From contig JBBDWL010000116.1 in assembly GCA_040902895.1 (NCBI GenBank), positions 1 through 64,000 on the forward strand: DNA of 64,000 bases, given 5' to 3'. The translations under genes were made by a program, and so were the position numbers. Below, in pieces: positions 8,598 to 17,418 of the stretch. The notes under the pieces were generated by a model. That model saw only the letters and a program-made list of their open reading frames with translations, was not told where the DNA came from and did no database searches. Origin of the DNA: JALYRV01 sp040902895 (GTDB taxonomy: Bacteria; Acidobacteriota; Vicinamibacteria; Vicinamibacterales; SCN-69-37). The first letter of the stretch is position 1. Each line of letters begins with the position of its first letter.

Positions 8598-8636
8598 ATT
8601 GTACGAGGTTGGAAGGTTGGAGGGTTGGAAGGATGG
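8598..8636 (-). promoter_or_regulatory. LytS promoter: TACAAT -10 preceded by an octad tandem repeat
   Basis: On the minus strand TACAAT (8598-8603) precedes GTG 8590 by 7 nt. Directly upstream are three 8-bp units (plus-strand GGTTGGAA, GGTTGGAG, GGTTGGAA at 8607-8630, then GGATGG), filling the region where spacer and -35 element would be. Changes in unit number would alter upstream promoter geometry. Confidence 0.5.
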
Positions 8637-8655
8637 CTGATATCATTCGAGGGCA

Positions 8656-9093
8656 ATGATTCGGCCCCTGATTACCGGCTTCGTCACGACGTTCCGGCAC
8701 ATGTTCCGGAAGGCGAACACCATCGACTATCCGACCGACAAGATGCCGATGTTCCCGAAGTACCGGGGCAAACAGGTGCTGATGCGCGACGAGAACGGGC
8801 TCGAGAAGTGCGTCGCCTGCGGTCTGTGCGCCGTGGCGTGTCCGGCCGACGCCATCTATCTCGAAGCGGCGGAAAACGACGGCACCGTGGCGGCCGGCCC
8901 GCGCTACGCGAAGATCTATCAGATTCACAAAACGCGCTGCATCTTCTGCGGGTACTGCGAAGAGGCCTGCCCGGTGTCGGCCATCTTCATGGGCAAGGAC
9001 TACGAGCTGTCTGTCTACAGCAAGGACGACTTCGTGTGGGACAAAGCCGACCTGCTCATTCCGGGGCCCGTGACACCCGCACCCCGTGCTTGA
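8656..9093 (+). CDS. NuoI-like 2x[4Fe-4S] ferredoxin subunit
   Basis: 145 residues with two CxxCxxCxxxCP clusters: CVACGLCAVACP (about 56-67) and CIFCGYCEEACP (about 96-107). The N-terminal TFRHMFRKANTIDYP matches NADH-quinone oxidoreductase chain I, which passes electrons between N6a/N6b clusters in the peripheral arm of complex I. No other nuo gene is nearby; the gene is bounded by a divergent kinase and a large hairpin. It may be an extra NuoI paralogue or act with a different oxidoreductase. TATCAT (8641-8646) lies 9 nt before the ATG. Confidence 0.85.
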   Translation: MIRPLITGFVTTFRHMFRKANTIDYPTDKMPMFPKYRGKQVLMRDENGLEKCVACGLCAVACPADAIYLEAAENDGTVAAGPRYAKIYQIHKTRCIFCGYCEEACPVSAIFMGKDYELSVYSKDDFVWDKADLLIPGPVTPAPRA

Positions 9094-9094
9094 A

Positions 9095-9182
9095 CGGAAA
9101 GTCACTTGACATGACGTGGTATTCGCGCGACTCGCACGATGCCGGGCTCGCAACCTACCACGTCATGTCAAGTGCTTTCCGG
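9095..9182. repeat. Long near-perfect inverted repeat (27-bp arms, 34-nt loop)
   Basis: The left arm (9095-9121) and right arm (9156-9182) are complementary over about 26 bp with a single one-base bulge. The core is CACTTGACATGACGTGGTA. The element starts 2 nt after the NuoI-like stop and ends 18 nt before the TTG of the methionine-synthesis gene. The stem is too long and lacks the T-run of an ordinary intrinsic terminator. It could be a REP/MITE-like element, a processed RNA hairpin, or a termination/attenuation structure. Confidence 0.8.
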
Positions 9183-9200
9183 GCTTAGGCGCGGCCTGAC

Positions 9201-11063
9201 TTGAAACCCTTCCTCGAAGCCCTCGACGATCGCGTCCTCGTGTGCGACGGCGCGATGGGAACGATGCTGTACCAGCGCGGCGTCTTCCTGAATCGATCGT
9301 TCGACGAGCTGAACATCGCCCAGCCGGATCTCGTCGCCGAAGTGCATCAGGCCTACGTGCGCGCGGGCGCCGACGTCATCGAGACGAACACGTTCGGCGC
9401 CAACCGCATCAAGCTTGCGCATTTCGGGCTGGCCGACTCCATCCACACGATGAATCTGCAGGGCGCACGCATCGCGCGGCACGCGGCGCGCGAATACGCG
9501 TACGTGGCCGGATCGATCGGGCCGCTCGGCGTGCGCATCGAGCCGTGGGGAAAAATGGGTGCGGACGAGGCGGAAGCACTGTTCCGCGAGCAGGCTGAGG
9601 CGCTCGAGGAGGGCGGTGTCGACCTTTTCGTGCTCGAAACGTTCAGGGATCTGAATGAAGTACAGGCCGCTATCCGCGCGGTGCGATCCGTGAGCGCGAA
9701 GCCGATCGTGGCGCAGGTCACGACCGAGGAAGACGGCAACACGCTCGACGGCACGCCCCCGGAAACATTTACGCCGGCGCTCGAGACGGCCGGTGCGGAC
9801 GTCATCGGCCTGAACTGCAGCGTCGGACCGGCGGCCATGCTCGAGACGCTCGAGCGCATGTCGCGGCTGACGGCGCTGCGGTTGTCGGCGCAGCCGAACG
9901 CCGGACGGCCGCGCGATGTCGAGGGCCGCAACATCTATCTGAGCTCGCCGGAGTACATGGCCTCGTACGCGCGGCGCTTCGTCAGCCACGGCGTGAAACT
10001 CGTCGGCGGCTGCTGCGGCACGACGCCTGAGCACATCAAGCACATCCGCCAGGCCGTGCGCGCCTTGCCGGCCACGCGCACGTTCAGGACGCGCGAAGCG
10101 GCGGCGGCGTCCCGAACAGCCTCCACGGCGGCGGCGCCTCCTGCCGGCCCGGCCGCTCCGGCCATCGCGACGCGCGAGAAGTCGAGGCTTGCGGCGGCTT
10201 TCGCGAGCAGGCAGTTCGTAGTGGCAGCCGAGCTGCTGCCGCCGCGCGGGTACGAGACCGAGGATTTCGTCGCGACCGCGCGCGATCTGAAACGGCGCGG
10301 CATCGATCTGATTGCGGTGCCCGACTATCACACAGGCGGCGCGCGGATGAGCGCGCTGCTCGCGGCCGCACTCGTCGAGCAGCGGGCCGGCGCCGAGTCG
10401 CTGTTGCACTACAGCTGCCGCGACCGGAATCTCATCAGCATGCAGGCCGATCTGCTCGGCGCGCACGCGCTGGGGTTGAGAAACGTGCTGGTCGTCACTG
10501 GGGAGCCGGGAAGGGCAGGAGATTACGCCGACGCGACGTCGGTCTTCGACGTCGACTCCATTGGCCTGACCAACATGGCGACGCGGCTCAATCATGGGTT
10601 CGATGTGGGCGGCCAGACGATCGGCCGGCCGACGTCGTTCCACATCGGTGTGGCATTCAATCCGTTCGCGGTGAGTCCCGACCAGGAACAACGGCGCTTC
10701 GCCTTCAAACAGGAGGCCGGAGCAGAATTCGTGGTGCTGCCGCCGGTGTTCGATACGGCCGGCCTGGCCGACGCGATGCCAGAGCTTGTGGCTGCCGACC
10801 GTCCGGTGCTTGCCGGCCTGCACGTGCTGGCGGACTGCCGGGAAGCGGAGTTTCTTGCAAACGAAGTCCCTGGTGTGCGGATCCCGGATGCGATTCTCAC
10901 CCGGATGCGGACAGCCGAAGCCGAAGGGAGGGCCGCGGGCGAAGGGCTCCAGATCGCCGTCGAGCTTGCGGGGGCCATGGCGGGCCTGGTGTCCGGGATT
11001 GTCCTGAGCGGCGCAGACGCGCTTGCGGACGCGGCGGACGCCATCCGCGCCAAAGTGCTGTAA
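9201..11063 (+). CDS. Bifunctional homocysteine S-methyltransferase / methylenetetrahydrofolate reductase
   Basis: 620 residues. The N-terminal homocysteine methyltransferase domain (1-~290) has DGAMGTMLYQRG, the first zinc ligand in GLNCSVGP (about 198) and the paired cysteines in VGGCCGTTPEHI (about 270). An Ala/Pro-rich linker (~295-325) joins a C-terminal MTHFR (MetF) barrel with PPRGYET, LLHYSCRDRN and LVVTGEPG. The fold order matches Bacillus YitJ. It reduces 5,10-methylene-THF and transfers the methyl group to homocysteine, giving methionine. TTG 9201 is the only usable start because an in-frame TAG lies at 9186-9188. Confidence 0.92.
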   Translation: MKPFLEALDDRVLVCDGAMGTMLYQRGVFLNRSFDELNIAQPDLVAEVHQAYVRAGADVIETNTFGANRIKLAHFGLADSIHTMNLQGARIARHAAREYAYVAGSIGPLGVRIEPWGKMGADEAEALFREQAEALEEGGVDLFVLETFRDLNEVQAAIRAVRSVSAKPIVAQVTTEEDGNTLDGTPPETFTPALETAGADVIGLNCSVGPAAMLETLERMSRLTALRLSAQPNAGRPRDVEGRNIYLSSPEYMASYARRFVSHGVKLVGGCCGTTPEHIKHIRQAVRALPATRTFRTREAAAASRTASTAAAPPAGPAAPAIATREKSRLAAAFASRQFVVAAELLPPRGYETEDFVATARDLKRRGIDLIAVPDYHTGGARMSALLAAALVEQRAGAESLLHYSCRDRNLISMQADLLGAHALGLRNVLVVTGEPGRAGDYADATSVFDVDSIGLTNMATRLNHGFDVGGQTIGRPTSFHIGVAFNPFAVSPDQEQRRFAFKQEAGAEFVVLPPVFDTAGLADAMPELVAADRPVLAGLHVLADCREAEFLANEVPGVRIPDAILTRMRTAEAEGRAAGEGLQIAVELAGAMAGLVSGIVLSGADALADAADAIRAKVL

Positions 11064-11093
11064 AGTGAGTCACTGCAAGGGGATTGCATAGCG

Positions 11094-11789
11094 ATGAGAA
11101 TGAACCGGCGCGACGACACTGCAGGCCGCTCCACCGCCAGCGATCTGGCCAGTCGTGATCTGTCAGTGGCCTCGGTCGAGAACGCGTTCGTCGAAGGCGT
11201 CTACGAGAAGATCGCGAAAGGCTACGATCTCTTTTTCGGGCCCACGCTTCACCCGGGACGCCTCACCGCGATTCAGCGCATGGGCATTCAGCCTGGCGAT
11301 CGCGTCCTGGAAGTCGGCGTCGGCACCGGAATCAATCTCGCGCTCTACCCGACGGACTGCACCATCACCGGCATCGACTTCTCTGACGCGATGCTCGAGA
11401 AGGCGCGCGAGCGCGTCGAACGCAAAGGCGTGAAGAATGCGCGGCTGCTGCAGATGGACGCCGCCGATCTCAAGTTCGCCGACAACGCCTTCGACATCGT
11501 ATATGCGCCGTATGTGATCAGCGTCGTCCCCGACCCGGTGACAGTCGCGCGCGAGATGCGCCGCGTCTGCCGGCCCGGCGGCCGCATCATCATCCTGAAT
11601 CACTTCATCAGCCCGAATCCGATCATGTCGCGTGTCGAGCGGTGGATGTCACCGGCGACCATTCACATCGGCTTCAAGTCGGACCTCGACCTGCCGGCCT
11701 TCCTCGCGCAAGCGGAGCTCGAGCCGGTCTCGATCGAGAAGGTCAACATTCCGCGCTGGTGGTCGCTGGTGACCTGCATCAAAGATTAG
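11094..11789 (+). CDS. SAM-dependent methyltransferase, PmtA-like
   Basis: 231 residues. Class I methyltransferase motif I is VLEVGVGTGINLALYP (about 67-82), followed by ITGIDFSDAMLEKAR and the post-I acidic segment. The upstream YEKIAKGYDLFFGPTLHPGR resembles bacterial phosphatidylethanolamine N-methyltransferases (PmtA), which make phosphatidylcholine. Other small-molecule substrates are possible. A second ATG lies 6 nt downstream (11100). The 3' end overlaps the convergent transporter gene by 11 bp. It follows the methionine-synthesis gene by 30 nt, which links methyl supply and use. Confidence 0.8.
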   Translation: MRMNRRDDTAGRSTASDLASRDLSVASVENAFVEGVYEKIAKGYDLFFGPTLHPGRLTAIQRMGIQPGDRVLEVGVGTGINLALYPTDCTITGIDFSDAMLEKARERVERKGVKNARLLQMDAADLKFADNAFDIVYAPYVISVVPDPVTVAREMRRVCRPGGRIIILNHFISPNPIMSRVERWMSPATIHIGFKSDLDLPAFLAQAELEPVSIEKVNIPRWWSLVTCIKD

Positions 11790-13017
11790 CCTCACCTGTC
11801 CGCCCCTCGCGCCGCAGGGCGCGCAGCAGCGGCAGGCTCGCCAGCGACACGACGCTCATCACCAGAAACGCCGCCGGATAGCCGGCGCCGCCCGCGACCC
11901 GCCCACCCGCAAGCGCCGACCACGATTCGCATCCATTGGTGGCTGCCATGAACGTGCTGAACTGCGTGCCCGCGGTGCGCGGGTCGGTCAGATCCATGAA
12001 GAGGGCATACGACGCGGCGGTGAAGAGGCCGACGAAGAAATACATGCCCGTGAGCAGGGCCATCAGCACCACGGGAGGGCCGCCGCCGAGATCGGCGGCG
12101 GCGAGCGCCGCGATCATCGCGACGAAGCCGACCAGGAACACGGCGACCGTCCGAATGCGGCCCTGGCGATCCGACATGCGTCCGCCGATCAGGCCGCCGG
12201 CGAGCGTCGCGGCCACGACGAACAGGCCGAAGAACACGCCGATCGTCGAACCGGCGACGCCGCGGTCGATCAGGAACGGGCCGGCTAGCTGGCCGGTGGC
12301 CTCGAAGGCGGCAGCCGAGACCAGCGCAAACGCCAGACCCAGCCACATCGTCCTGGTCCGAAACATCGATCCGAGCACAGCGCCGAACGCCCGGGCGCGG
12401 CCCGTCAGCGGCGCGCGTGCGGCTGCCGGCTCCCGCAGAAACAGGACGACCGGCAGCGGGAGCCACACCCAGACGACGAGCGCGGCGATCAGCCAGGGGC
12501 GGCCGAACCATGCCGCCGCAAGGAGCGCGCCGCCGCCGAAGACGCTGCGGCCCATGAGCATCCCCGCCTGCATGCAGCCGTTGAGGAATCCGCGGCCGGC
12601 AGGCGGCACGCTGTTGATGGCAAGCGCGTCGATGGCGACGTCCTGGGTCGCGGCCGCGAAGGCGTGCAGCAGGAGCAGCAGGCGCCAGGCCTCGAAATGA
12701 TCCGCGGGACTGAGCCAGATGAGCGGTGCCAGCGTGAGGCCCATCAGCACCTGCGCGCTCATGATCCACGCGCGGAAGCCCCATCGCGGCGATCGGAGGG
12801 CATCGACGAGCGGCGCCCACGCGAACTTGAACACCCACGGCAGCAGCAGCACTGCCGTCAGGCCCGTGATGCGCTCGATCGCCACGCCGTCGGCGCGCAG
12901 CATCGCCGGGAGCGCCCACCAGATGAATCCGATGGGCGCGCCTTCGGCGGCGTACAGAAGCGTGAAGACGGCCGCGCGGCCGGACAACTGCGGCAGCCTG
13001 GTCAGCAGTCGAAGCAC
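11779..13017 (-). CDS. MFS transporter, AmpG/PAT-like
   Basis: 412 residues with about 12 hydrophobic helices. The N-terminus TLLYAAEGAPIGFIWWALPAM and the loop FAWAPLVDALRSPRWGFR are characteristic of the AmpG/peptide-acetyl-CoA-transporter (PAT) branch. ATQDVAIDALAI in helix 4-5 is the AmpG-type conserved segment. AmpG imports anhydromuropeptides for cell-wall recycling; substrate identity here is inferred only from family. It is the last gene of a minus-strand run lon, glycosyltransferase, transporter, 7 nt after the glycosyltransferase. Confidence 0.8.
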   Translation of the reverse strand: MLRLLTRLPQLSGRAAVFTLLYAAEGAPIGFIWWALPAMLRADGVAIERITGLTAVLLLPWVFKFAWAPLVDALRSPRWGFRAWIMSAQVLMGLTLAPLIWLSPADHFEAWRLLLLLHAFAAATQDVAIDALAINSVPPAGRGFLNGCMQAGMLMGRSVFGGGALLAAAWFGRPWLIAALVVWVWLPLPVVLFLREPAAARAPLTGRARAFGAVLGSMFRTRTMWLGLAFALVSAAAFEATGQLAGPFLIDRGVAGSTIGVFFGLFVVAATLAGGLIGGRMSDRQGRIRTVAVFLVGFVAMIAALAAADLGGGPPVVLMALLTGMYFFVGLFTAASYALFMDLTDPRTAGTQFSTFMAATNGCESWSALAGGRVAGGAGYPAAFLVMSVVSLASLPLLRALRREGRTGEANL

Positions 13018-13024
13018 TTCTCGC

Positions 13025-14224
13025 TCATCCCAGCATCTCCATGATCTTCGCCACCGCGACGTCAGCGCCGTCTGTTCGTACGGCGCCCGGCTGCGGCTGC
13101 GACACCGCTTCTTCGAGTGCCGTCCGCCACCGGCCTGCGCCCAGGTCCAGCGGTGAGATGTATGCGCATCTCAGATAACGCGGCATCTCACGCACGAAGA
13201 CGTCGTACTCAGGGAAGCGGCCACGCGACGTGTAGAGCATGGCGGTGCCGTTCGCGATGCACTCAGACACGATGCCGTATCCGGGCTTCGTCAGGACGGC
13301 ATCGACGGCGCCCACGAGATCCTCATAGCGAAACCCGCGCGCATACAGATCGTCTTCGCTGACGTGCACGACGGAGTTGTCGCCGCCCGACGCGGCTCGC
13401 CCCCGCCAGTCAGCCTCTCGGCCCTCGCGCGACGTCTGCCGCATCGTGCGGTTCGATACGACCAGCGTCCACGCCGGCAGGCAGTCGATCGATCCCTCGG
13501 CGAGCGTTTCGACGCCGTACGCGCCAAACGACGCGAGCACCGCCGGCCGGTGTGGGGGAATGCCCAGCGCCGCGCGCACGTCCTCGCGAGCGCGCGCGGC
13601 ATGCCTGGCAATGAACGGAATGTCTTCAATGATCGGAAACGTGTCAAAGCCGCCGTGCATCGGCAGCCGCAGCGCGCGCGTGGCCTTCCGATAGGCCACG
13701 CGGATCGTGCTGATCACCATGCCTGCGTGCGCCGCATGTTCGGGATAGCCCTCGTAGATCCAGTCCCAGGTGAAATTGCTGATGCCGAGCGAGGGAACGT
13801 GCGCCCGGTGCGCGGCCTCGAAACCCAGCGGGGCGATGTCTGATACCACCAGCCTCGCCTCGAGGGCCCGCAGCAGGTCGGCCTCGTCGCGCGCGCGGGC
13901 ATCGAACGTCGCATAAAAGTCGCGCGCCTTGGCGAACGTGGCGCGCTCGTCCAGACGCAGGCTGTCGATCTGCACGATGCCGGTATCGACTTCGGCCGGC
14001 ATGCGCTCGACCGGCACGCGCAGCGCGCGATCGAGCAGCCACGGATCCGCCGCCGTCCGCAGCACGATCGTATGCGCCGCGCCGCTGGCGCCGAGCACAG
14101 GCTGCAGTTGATTGAGGATCTCGATCTCGCGCACCGCGTGTCCGAAGCCGTGCGAGGAGATGTAGAAGACAATGGGCGCGCGCGCGCGTGAACTGGCGTG
14201 GCCTGCCGACGTCGAGGCGCTCAC
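13025..14224 (-). CDS. GT-B-like glycosyltransferase, arabinokinase N-domain type
   Basis: 399 residues from GTG 14224. The N-terminal IVFYISSHGFGHAVREIEI and the C-terminal KPGYGIVSECIANGTAMLY are the two nucleotide-sugar-binding half-motifs of MurG-like GT-B folds. The overall pattern resembles the N-terminal domain of plant L-arabinokinase, seen as a standalone protein in many bacteria. Acceptor and donor are unknown. It starts 2 nt after the lon stop codon. It is probably cytoplasmic, since no signal or transmembrane helix is seen. Confidence 0.7.
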   Translation of the reverse strand: MSASTSAGHASSRARAPIVFYISSHGFGHAVREIEILNQLQPVLGASGAAHTIVLRTAADPWLLDRALRVPVERMPAEVDTGIVQIDSLRLDERATFAKARDFYATFDARARDEADLLRALEARLVVSDIAPLGFEAAHRAHVPSLGISNFTWDWIYEGYPEHAAHAGMVISTIRVAYRKATRALRLPMHGGFDTFPIIEDIPFIARHAARAREDVRAALGIPPHRPAVLASFGAYGVETLAEGSIDCLPAWTLVVSNRTMRQTSREGREADWRGRAASGGDNSVVHVSEDDLYARGFRYEDLVGAVDAVLTKPGYGIVSECIANGTAMLYTSRGRFPEYDVFVREMPRYLRCAYISPLDLGAGRWRTALEEAVSQPQPGAVRTDGADVAVAKIMEMLG

Positions 14225-14226
14225 GC

Positions 14227-16671
14227 TCAGCCGGGCTGGCCGAGCCGCTCCTCAGCCGATGCGGCGCGCTCGGCCGGATCGGCGGGCGGAGGCGCCGTCA
14301 GATCCGCGGCCGCCTTGTCGATGACCGCCGGAAGCGCGATGGCCAGCGCTTCCTCCAGCGTCTTGACCGGCATGAACGTCATCCCCTTCTTCACCTCCGC
14401 CGGCAGATCCTCGACGTCCATCATGTTCTGTTCGGGCAGCACGAACGTCGTGACACCCATCCGGCGCGCGGCCAGCGACTTTTCGCGGATCCCGCCGACC
14501 GGCAGCACCAGCCCCGAAAGGGTGATCTCGCCCGTCATCGCGACATCCGCGCGCACGTTCTGATTCCGAAGCGCCGAGACGATGGCGGTGGCCATTGTGA
14601 TGCCCGCCGATGGGCCGTCTTTCGGAATGGCGCCGGCCGGCACGTGCACGTGCAGATCGTGGGTGCTCATGAACGCCGGATCGATGCCCAGCGGGCCCGC
14701 CTGCTGGCGGATGTGACTCACCGCGGCGCGCGCCGATTCCTGCATGACGTTGCCCAGCTGTCCGGTCAGCGTCAACTGGCCCTTGCCGCCCGGCAGCAGC
14801 AGCGCTTCGATGAAGAGCACGTCGCCGCCGCTTTCGGTCCACGCAACGCCCGTGACCACGCCAGGCCGTGAAAGACGGAAGCTGCCGTCGGGACGGAACC
14901 GCGGCAGGCCGAGGTATTCGCGCAGGTCATTGACGTCGATGTTCTGTGGCTGCGTCGATTCATCCTTGACGGTTGCCACCGCGAGCCGCGCCGCCACCTT
15001 GCGCGCGATCGTGCCGATCTGCCGCTCGAGGCTGCGCACGCCCGCCTCGCGCGTGTACTCCGTGATCACACGGCGCAGCGCCGGCTCGGTCAGCTTCAGG
15101 TAATCCTTTGGCAGGCCGTGATCCGACTCCTGCCGGGGGATGAGATAGATCCGCGAAATGTGGACCTTGTCTTCCTCGGTGTAGCCGCCCAGATAAATGA
15201 GTTCCATGCGATCGAGCAGCGCCGGATGCACGGAGCTGAGTGAATTCGCGGTGGCGATGAAGAGCACGCGCGAGAGATCGAGAGGAATCTCGAGATAGTG
15301 ATCGCGGAACGTGTGGTTCTGCGCCGGGTCGAGCACTTCGAGCAGCGCCGCGGCCGGATCGCCCTGAAAGCCGGCGGCCATCTTGTCGATCTCGTCGAGC
15401 ATGAAGACCGGATTGATCGATCCGGCCTGCTTCAGCGCCTGGACGATGCGTCCGGGCATCGAGCCGATATACGTGCGGCGATGGCCGCGAATCTCGGCCT
15501 CGTCGCGCACGCCGCCAAGCGAGATGCGCACGAACTTGCGGGTCATCGCGCGCGCGATCGACTGGCCGAGCGACGTCTTGCCCACACCCGGTGGACCGAC
15601 GAAGCACAGAATCGGTCCTTTCATGTCGCCCTTGAGCTTCCGGACGGCCAGGTACTCGACGATGCGGTCCTTGACCTTCTCGAGATCGTAGTGGTCTTCG
15701 TCGAGGACTTTCCGCGCCTCGATCGGATCGAGCCGATCCTCGGTCGCTGTCGACCAGGGCAGTTCCAGCACCCAGTCGAGATAGGTGCGCAGCATCTGAT
15801 ATTCGGGTGAGGCCGACGTCATCTTCTCGAGCCGGCTGGTCTCGCGCGCCACCGCGTCGACGACCTTCTCGGGCAGGTTCAGCTTCGCCGCGCGTTCGCG
15901 CAGCCCTTCGATCTCCGTGTCCCCTTCGCCGAGCTCGGCCTGAATCGCCTTCAGCTGCTGGCGCAGCATGTAGTGCCGCTGCGCGTCGGTCATCTCGGCC
16001 TGCGCCTGCGACTCGATCTTGCCTTTCAGCTCGAGAATCTCGATCTCGCGCGCGAGAGCGGTGTTTACGGCATTGAGCTTGACCGAGAGCGAGTCTTCTT
16101 CGAGCAGCAGCTGCTTGTCGTCGGCCTTCATGTCGAGCAGACTCGCGACGAGGTACGCGACCCGCAGCGGATCCTCGAGGCTGGCGACGAGCGTGCGCAC
16201 ATCGGGCGACAGGCCCGTGGCCAGCGACAGCGCGCGGTCGACGAGCTCCTGCATCCGGCGCACGTGTGCGTCGGTTTCGATCGTCCGCTGCTGCGGCTCG
16301 GGCAGCGGTTTGATGAGCGCGCGCGTGAGATTGTCGGCCTGCGAGATGAACTCGGCGCGCACGCGCGCCACGCCCTCGACGAGAATGCGAAGGCCGTTCG
16401 GCCCTTTCGCCATCTGGCGGACGATGGCCGCCGTGCCCACGCGATGCAGATCGTCGGGCGACGGCTCGTCGACATCGTTCTTCTGCAGGAGCAGCAGCAC
16501 GAGACGATCGCCCGAGAGCGCGCGATTTACCGCCTCCACCGACATCAGCCGGCTCACCGACAGCGGCGCCGCCGTCAGCGGCAGCACGACGGCATTGCGC
16601 AGCGGCACGACGGGCAGCTCGGACGGCAGCGACGGAAGCGGCGCGTCCTGATCAGGTTCGGCGGTGGCCAT
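14227..16671 (-). CDS. lon: ATP-dependent protease Lon
   Basis: 814 residues, full length. The N-terminal LON substrate domain begins at about 20 (VVPLRNAVVLPL). Walker A GPPGVGKTSLGQSIA lies near 358, with Walker B VFMLDEIDKM following. The C-terminal protease domain contains the catalytic Ser in KDGPSAGITMA (about 688) and Lys in GIREKSLAARRMG (about 731). It degrades misfolded and regulatory proteins in the cytoplasm. The ATG at 16671 is 7 nt from TACACT (16679-16684), with no Shine-Dalgarno at proper spacing, so the mRNA may be leaderless. No CIRCE or other heat-shock operator is seen. Confidence 0.97.
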   Translation of the reverse strand: MATAEPDQDAPLPSLPSELPVVPLRNAVVLPLTAAPLSVSRLMSVEAVNRALSGDRLVLLLLQKNDVDEPSPDDLHRVGTAAIVRQMAKGPNGLRILVEGVARVRAEFISQADNLTRALIKPLPEPQQRTIETDAHVRRMQELVDRALSLATGLSPDVRTLVASLEDPLRVAYLVASLLDMKADDKQLLLEEDSLSVKLNAVNTALAREIEILELKGKIESQAQAEMTDAQRHYMLRQQLKAIQAELGEGDTEIEGLRERAAKLNLPEKVVDAVARETSRLEKMTSASPEYQMLRTYLDWVLELPWSTATEDRLDPIEARKVLDEDHYDLEKVKDRIVEYLAVRKLKGDMKGPILCFVGPPGVGKTSLGQSIARAMTRKFVRISLGGVRDEAEIRGHRRTYIGSMPGRIVQALKQAGSINPVFMLDEIDKMAAGFQGDPAAALLEVLDPAQNHTFRDHYLEIPLDLSRVLFIATANSLSSVHPALLDRMELIYLGGYTEEDKVHISRIYLIPRQESDHGLPKDYLKLTEPALRRVITEYTREAGVRSLERQIGTIARKVAARLAVATVKDESTQPQNIDVNDLREYLGLPRFRPDGSFRLSRPGVVTGVAWTESGGDVLFIEALLLPGGKGQLTLTGQLGNVMQESARAAVSHIRQQAGPLGIDPAFMSTHDLHVHVPAGAIPKDGPSAGITMATAIVSALRNQNVRADVAMTGEITLSGLVLPVGGIREKSLAARRMGVTTFVLPEQNMMDVEDLPAEVKKGMTFMPVKTLEEALAIALPAVIDKAAADLTAPPPADPAERAASAEERLGQPG

Positions 16672-16686
16672 TCACCTGAGTGTAAA

Positions 16687-17406
16687 TCAGTAAATCCCCG
16701 GAATCATCTTTCGCCGTACTTTGCGCGCGTAGTCGGCGTATGCAGGGCCGAAGATTTCGTGCAGGCTGCGCTCCTCGTAAAACGTCGCGACGATGAGGTA
16801 CGCCGTGCTCACCGCCGCAAATAGCAGGTGCGATGGCGTCATGGTGGGTGCGAGCCAGACGATGAGCAGCCATCCCAGATAGATCGGATGGCGAACGACG
16901 CCGTACGGCCCGGTATAGCGCAGTGCAGTCGACGAAGGCTCGATGCCCGACGGAGGCAACGGCGCATCGAGCTGGCGGATGCCGGCGAGTGAGAGTCCGT
17001 CGAGGGCACCGGCCGCCCAGAGCGTGAACGCGACACCGGCCAGCTGCACGGTGCGAAGCGCGAGTCTCGCGGATCCGTCAGTGACCCACAACGGATCGCC
17101 GATCGGCTGCCAGAACACGCATACCGCGCCGAACGTCAGGCTGGCGATCCAGACATAGATGCTGCGCTCGAGACGCGGTGAGACATTGCGCGCCATCCAG
17201 GATCTGACCCGCGTGCGCGCAAAAATGGAATGGTGAAGTGCGAAGATCGAAAAGAGCGTGACGTTCCACGTAAATGCGCGGCCGAGCTCGGCCTGCGCCG
17301 GCCGCGTCTCGAGATTGAAGAGATAAAACCAGAAGAAGCCGACGATTGACGCCGCGAACAGCAGACCGCCGGCAACGGAGAAGGCGCGCGCGATCACGGA
17401 GGCCAT
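16687..17406 (-). CDS. Membrane methyltransferase, MddA/NnrU-like
   Basis: 239 residues with about five membrane helices. The C-terminal signature GPYGVVRHPIYLGWLL and the end FYEERSLHEIFGPAYADYARKVRRKMIP match the isoprenylcysteine-methyltransferase fold of methanethiol S-methyltransferase (MddA) and NnrU-like proteins. If MddA, it would make dimethyl sulfide from methanethiol and SAM. TATAAT (17407-17412) abuts the ATG, leaving no room for a +1 upstream. The GTG at 17397, 9 nt from this hexamer, may therefore be the true start and would remove three residues. It is divergent from the ketoacyl synthase operon. Confidence 0.75.
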   Translation of the reverse strand: MASVIARAFSVAGGLLFAASIVGFFWFYLFNLETRPAQAELGRAFTWNVTLFSIFALHHSIFARTRVRSWMARNVSPRLERSIYVWIASLTFGAVCVFWQPIGDPLWVTDGSARLALRTVQLAGVAFTLWAAGALDGLSLAGIRQLDAPLPPSGIEPSSTALRYTGPYGVVRHPIYLGWLLIVWLAPTMTPSHLLFAAVSTAYLIVATFYEERSLHEIFGPAYADYARKVRRKMIPGIY

Positions 17407-17412
17407 ATTATA
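17406..17412. promoter_or_regulatory. Overlapping divergent -10 elements
   Basis: TATTAT on the plus strand (17406-17411, 7 nt before ATG 17419) and TATAAT on the minus strand (17407-17412) share five base pairs. Two polymerases could not occupy both at once, so the membrane methyltransferase and the synthase operon should be mutually exclusive in initiation. Confidence 0.55.
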
Positions 17413-17418
17413 GGAAGG

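Noticed and set aside
9094..9200. SAM riboswitch before the methionine-synthesis gene
   Set aside because: The only structure is a single long palindrome; no multi-helix junction or conserved SAM-riboswitch core is seen.
9168..10823. 551-codon minus-strand ORF opposite the methionine-synthesis gene
   Set aside because: Antisense shadow; the plus-strand protein has clear HMT and MTHFR motifs.
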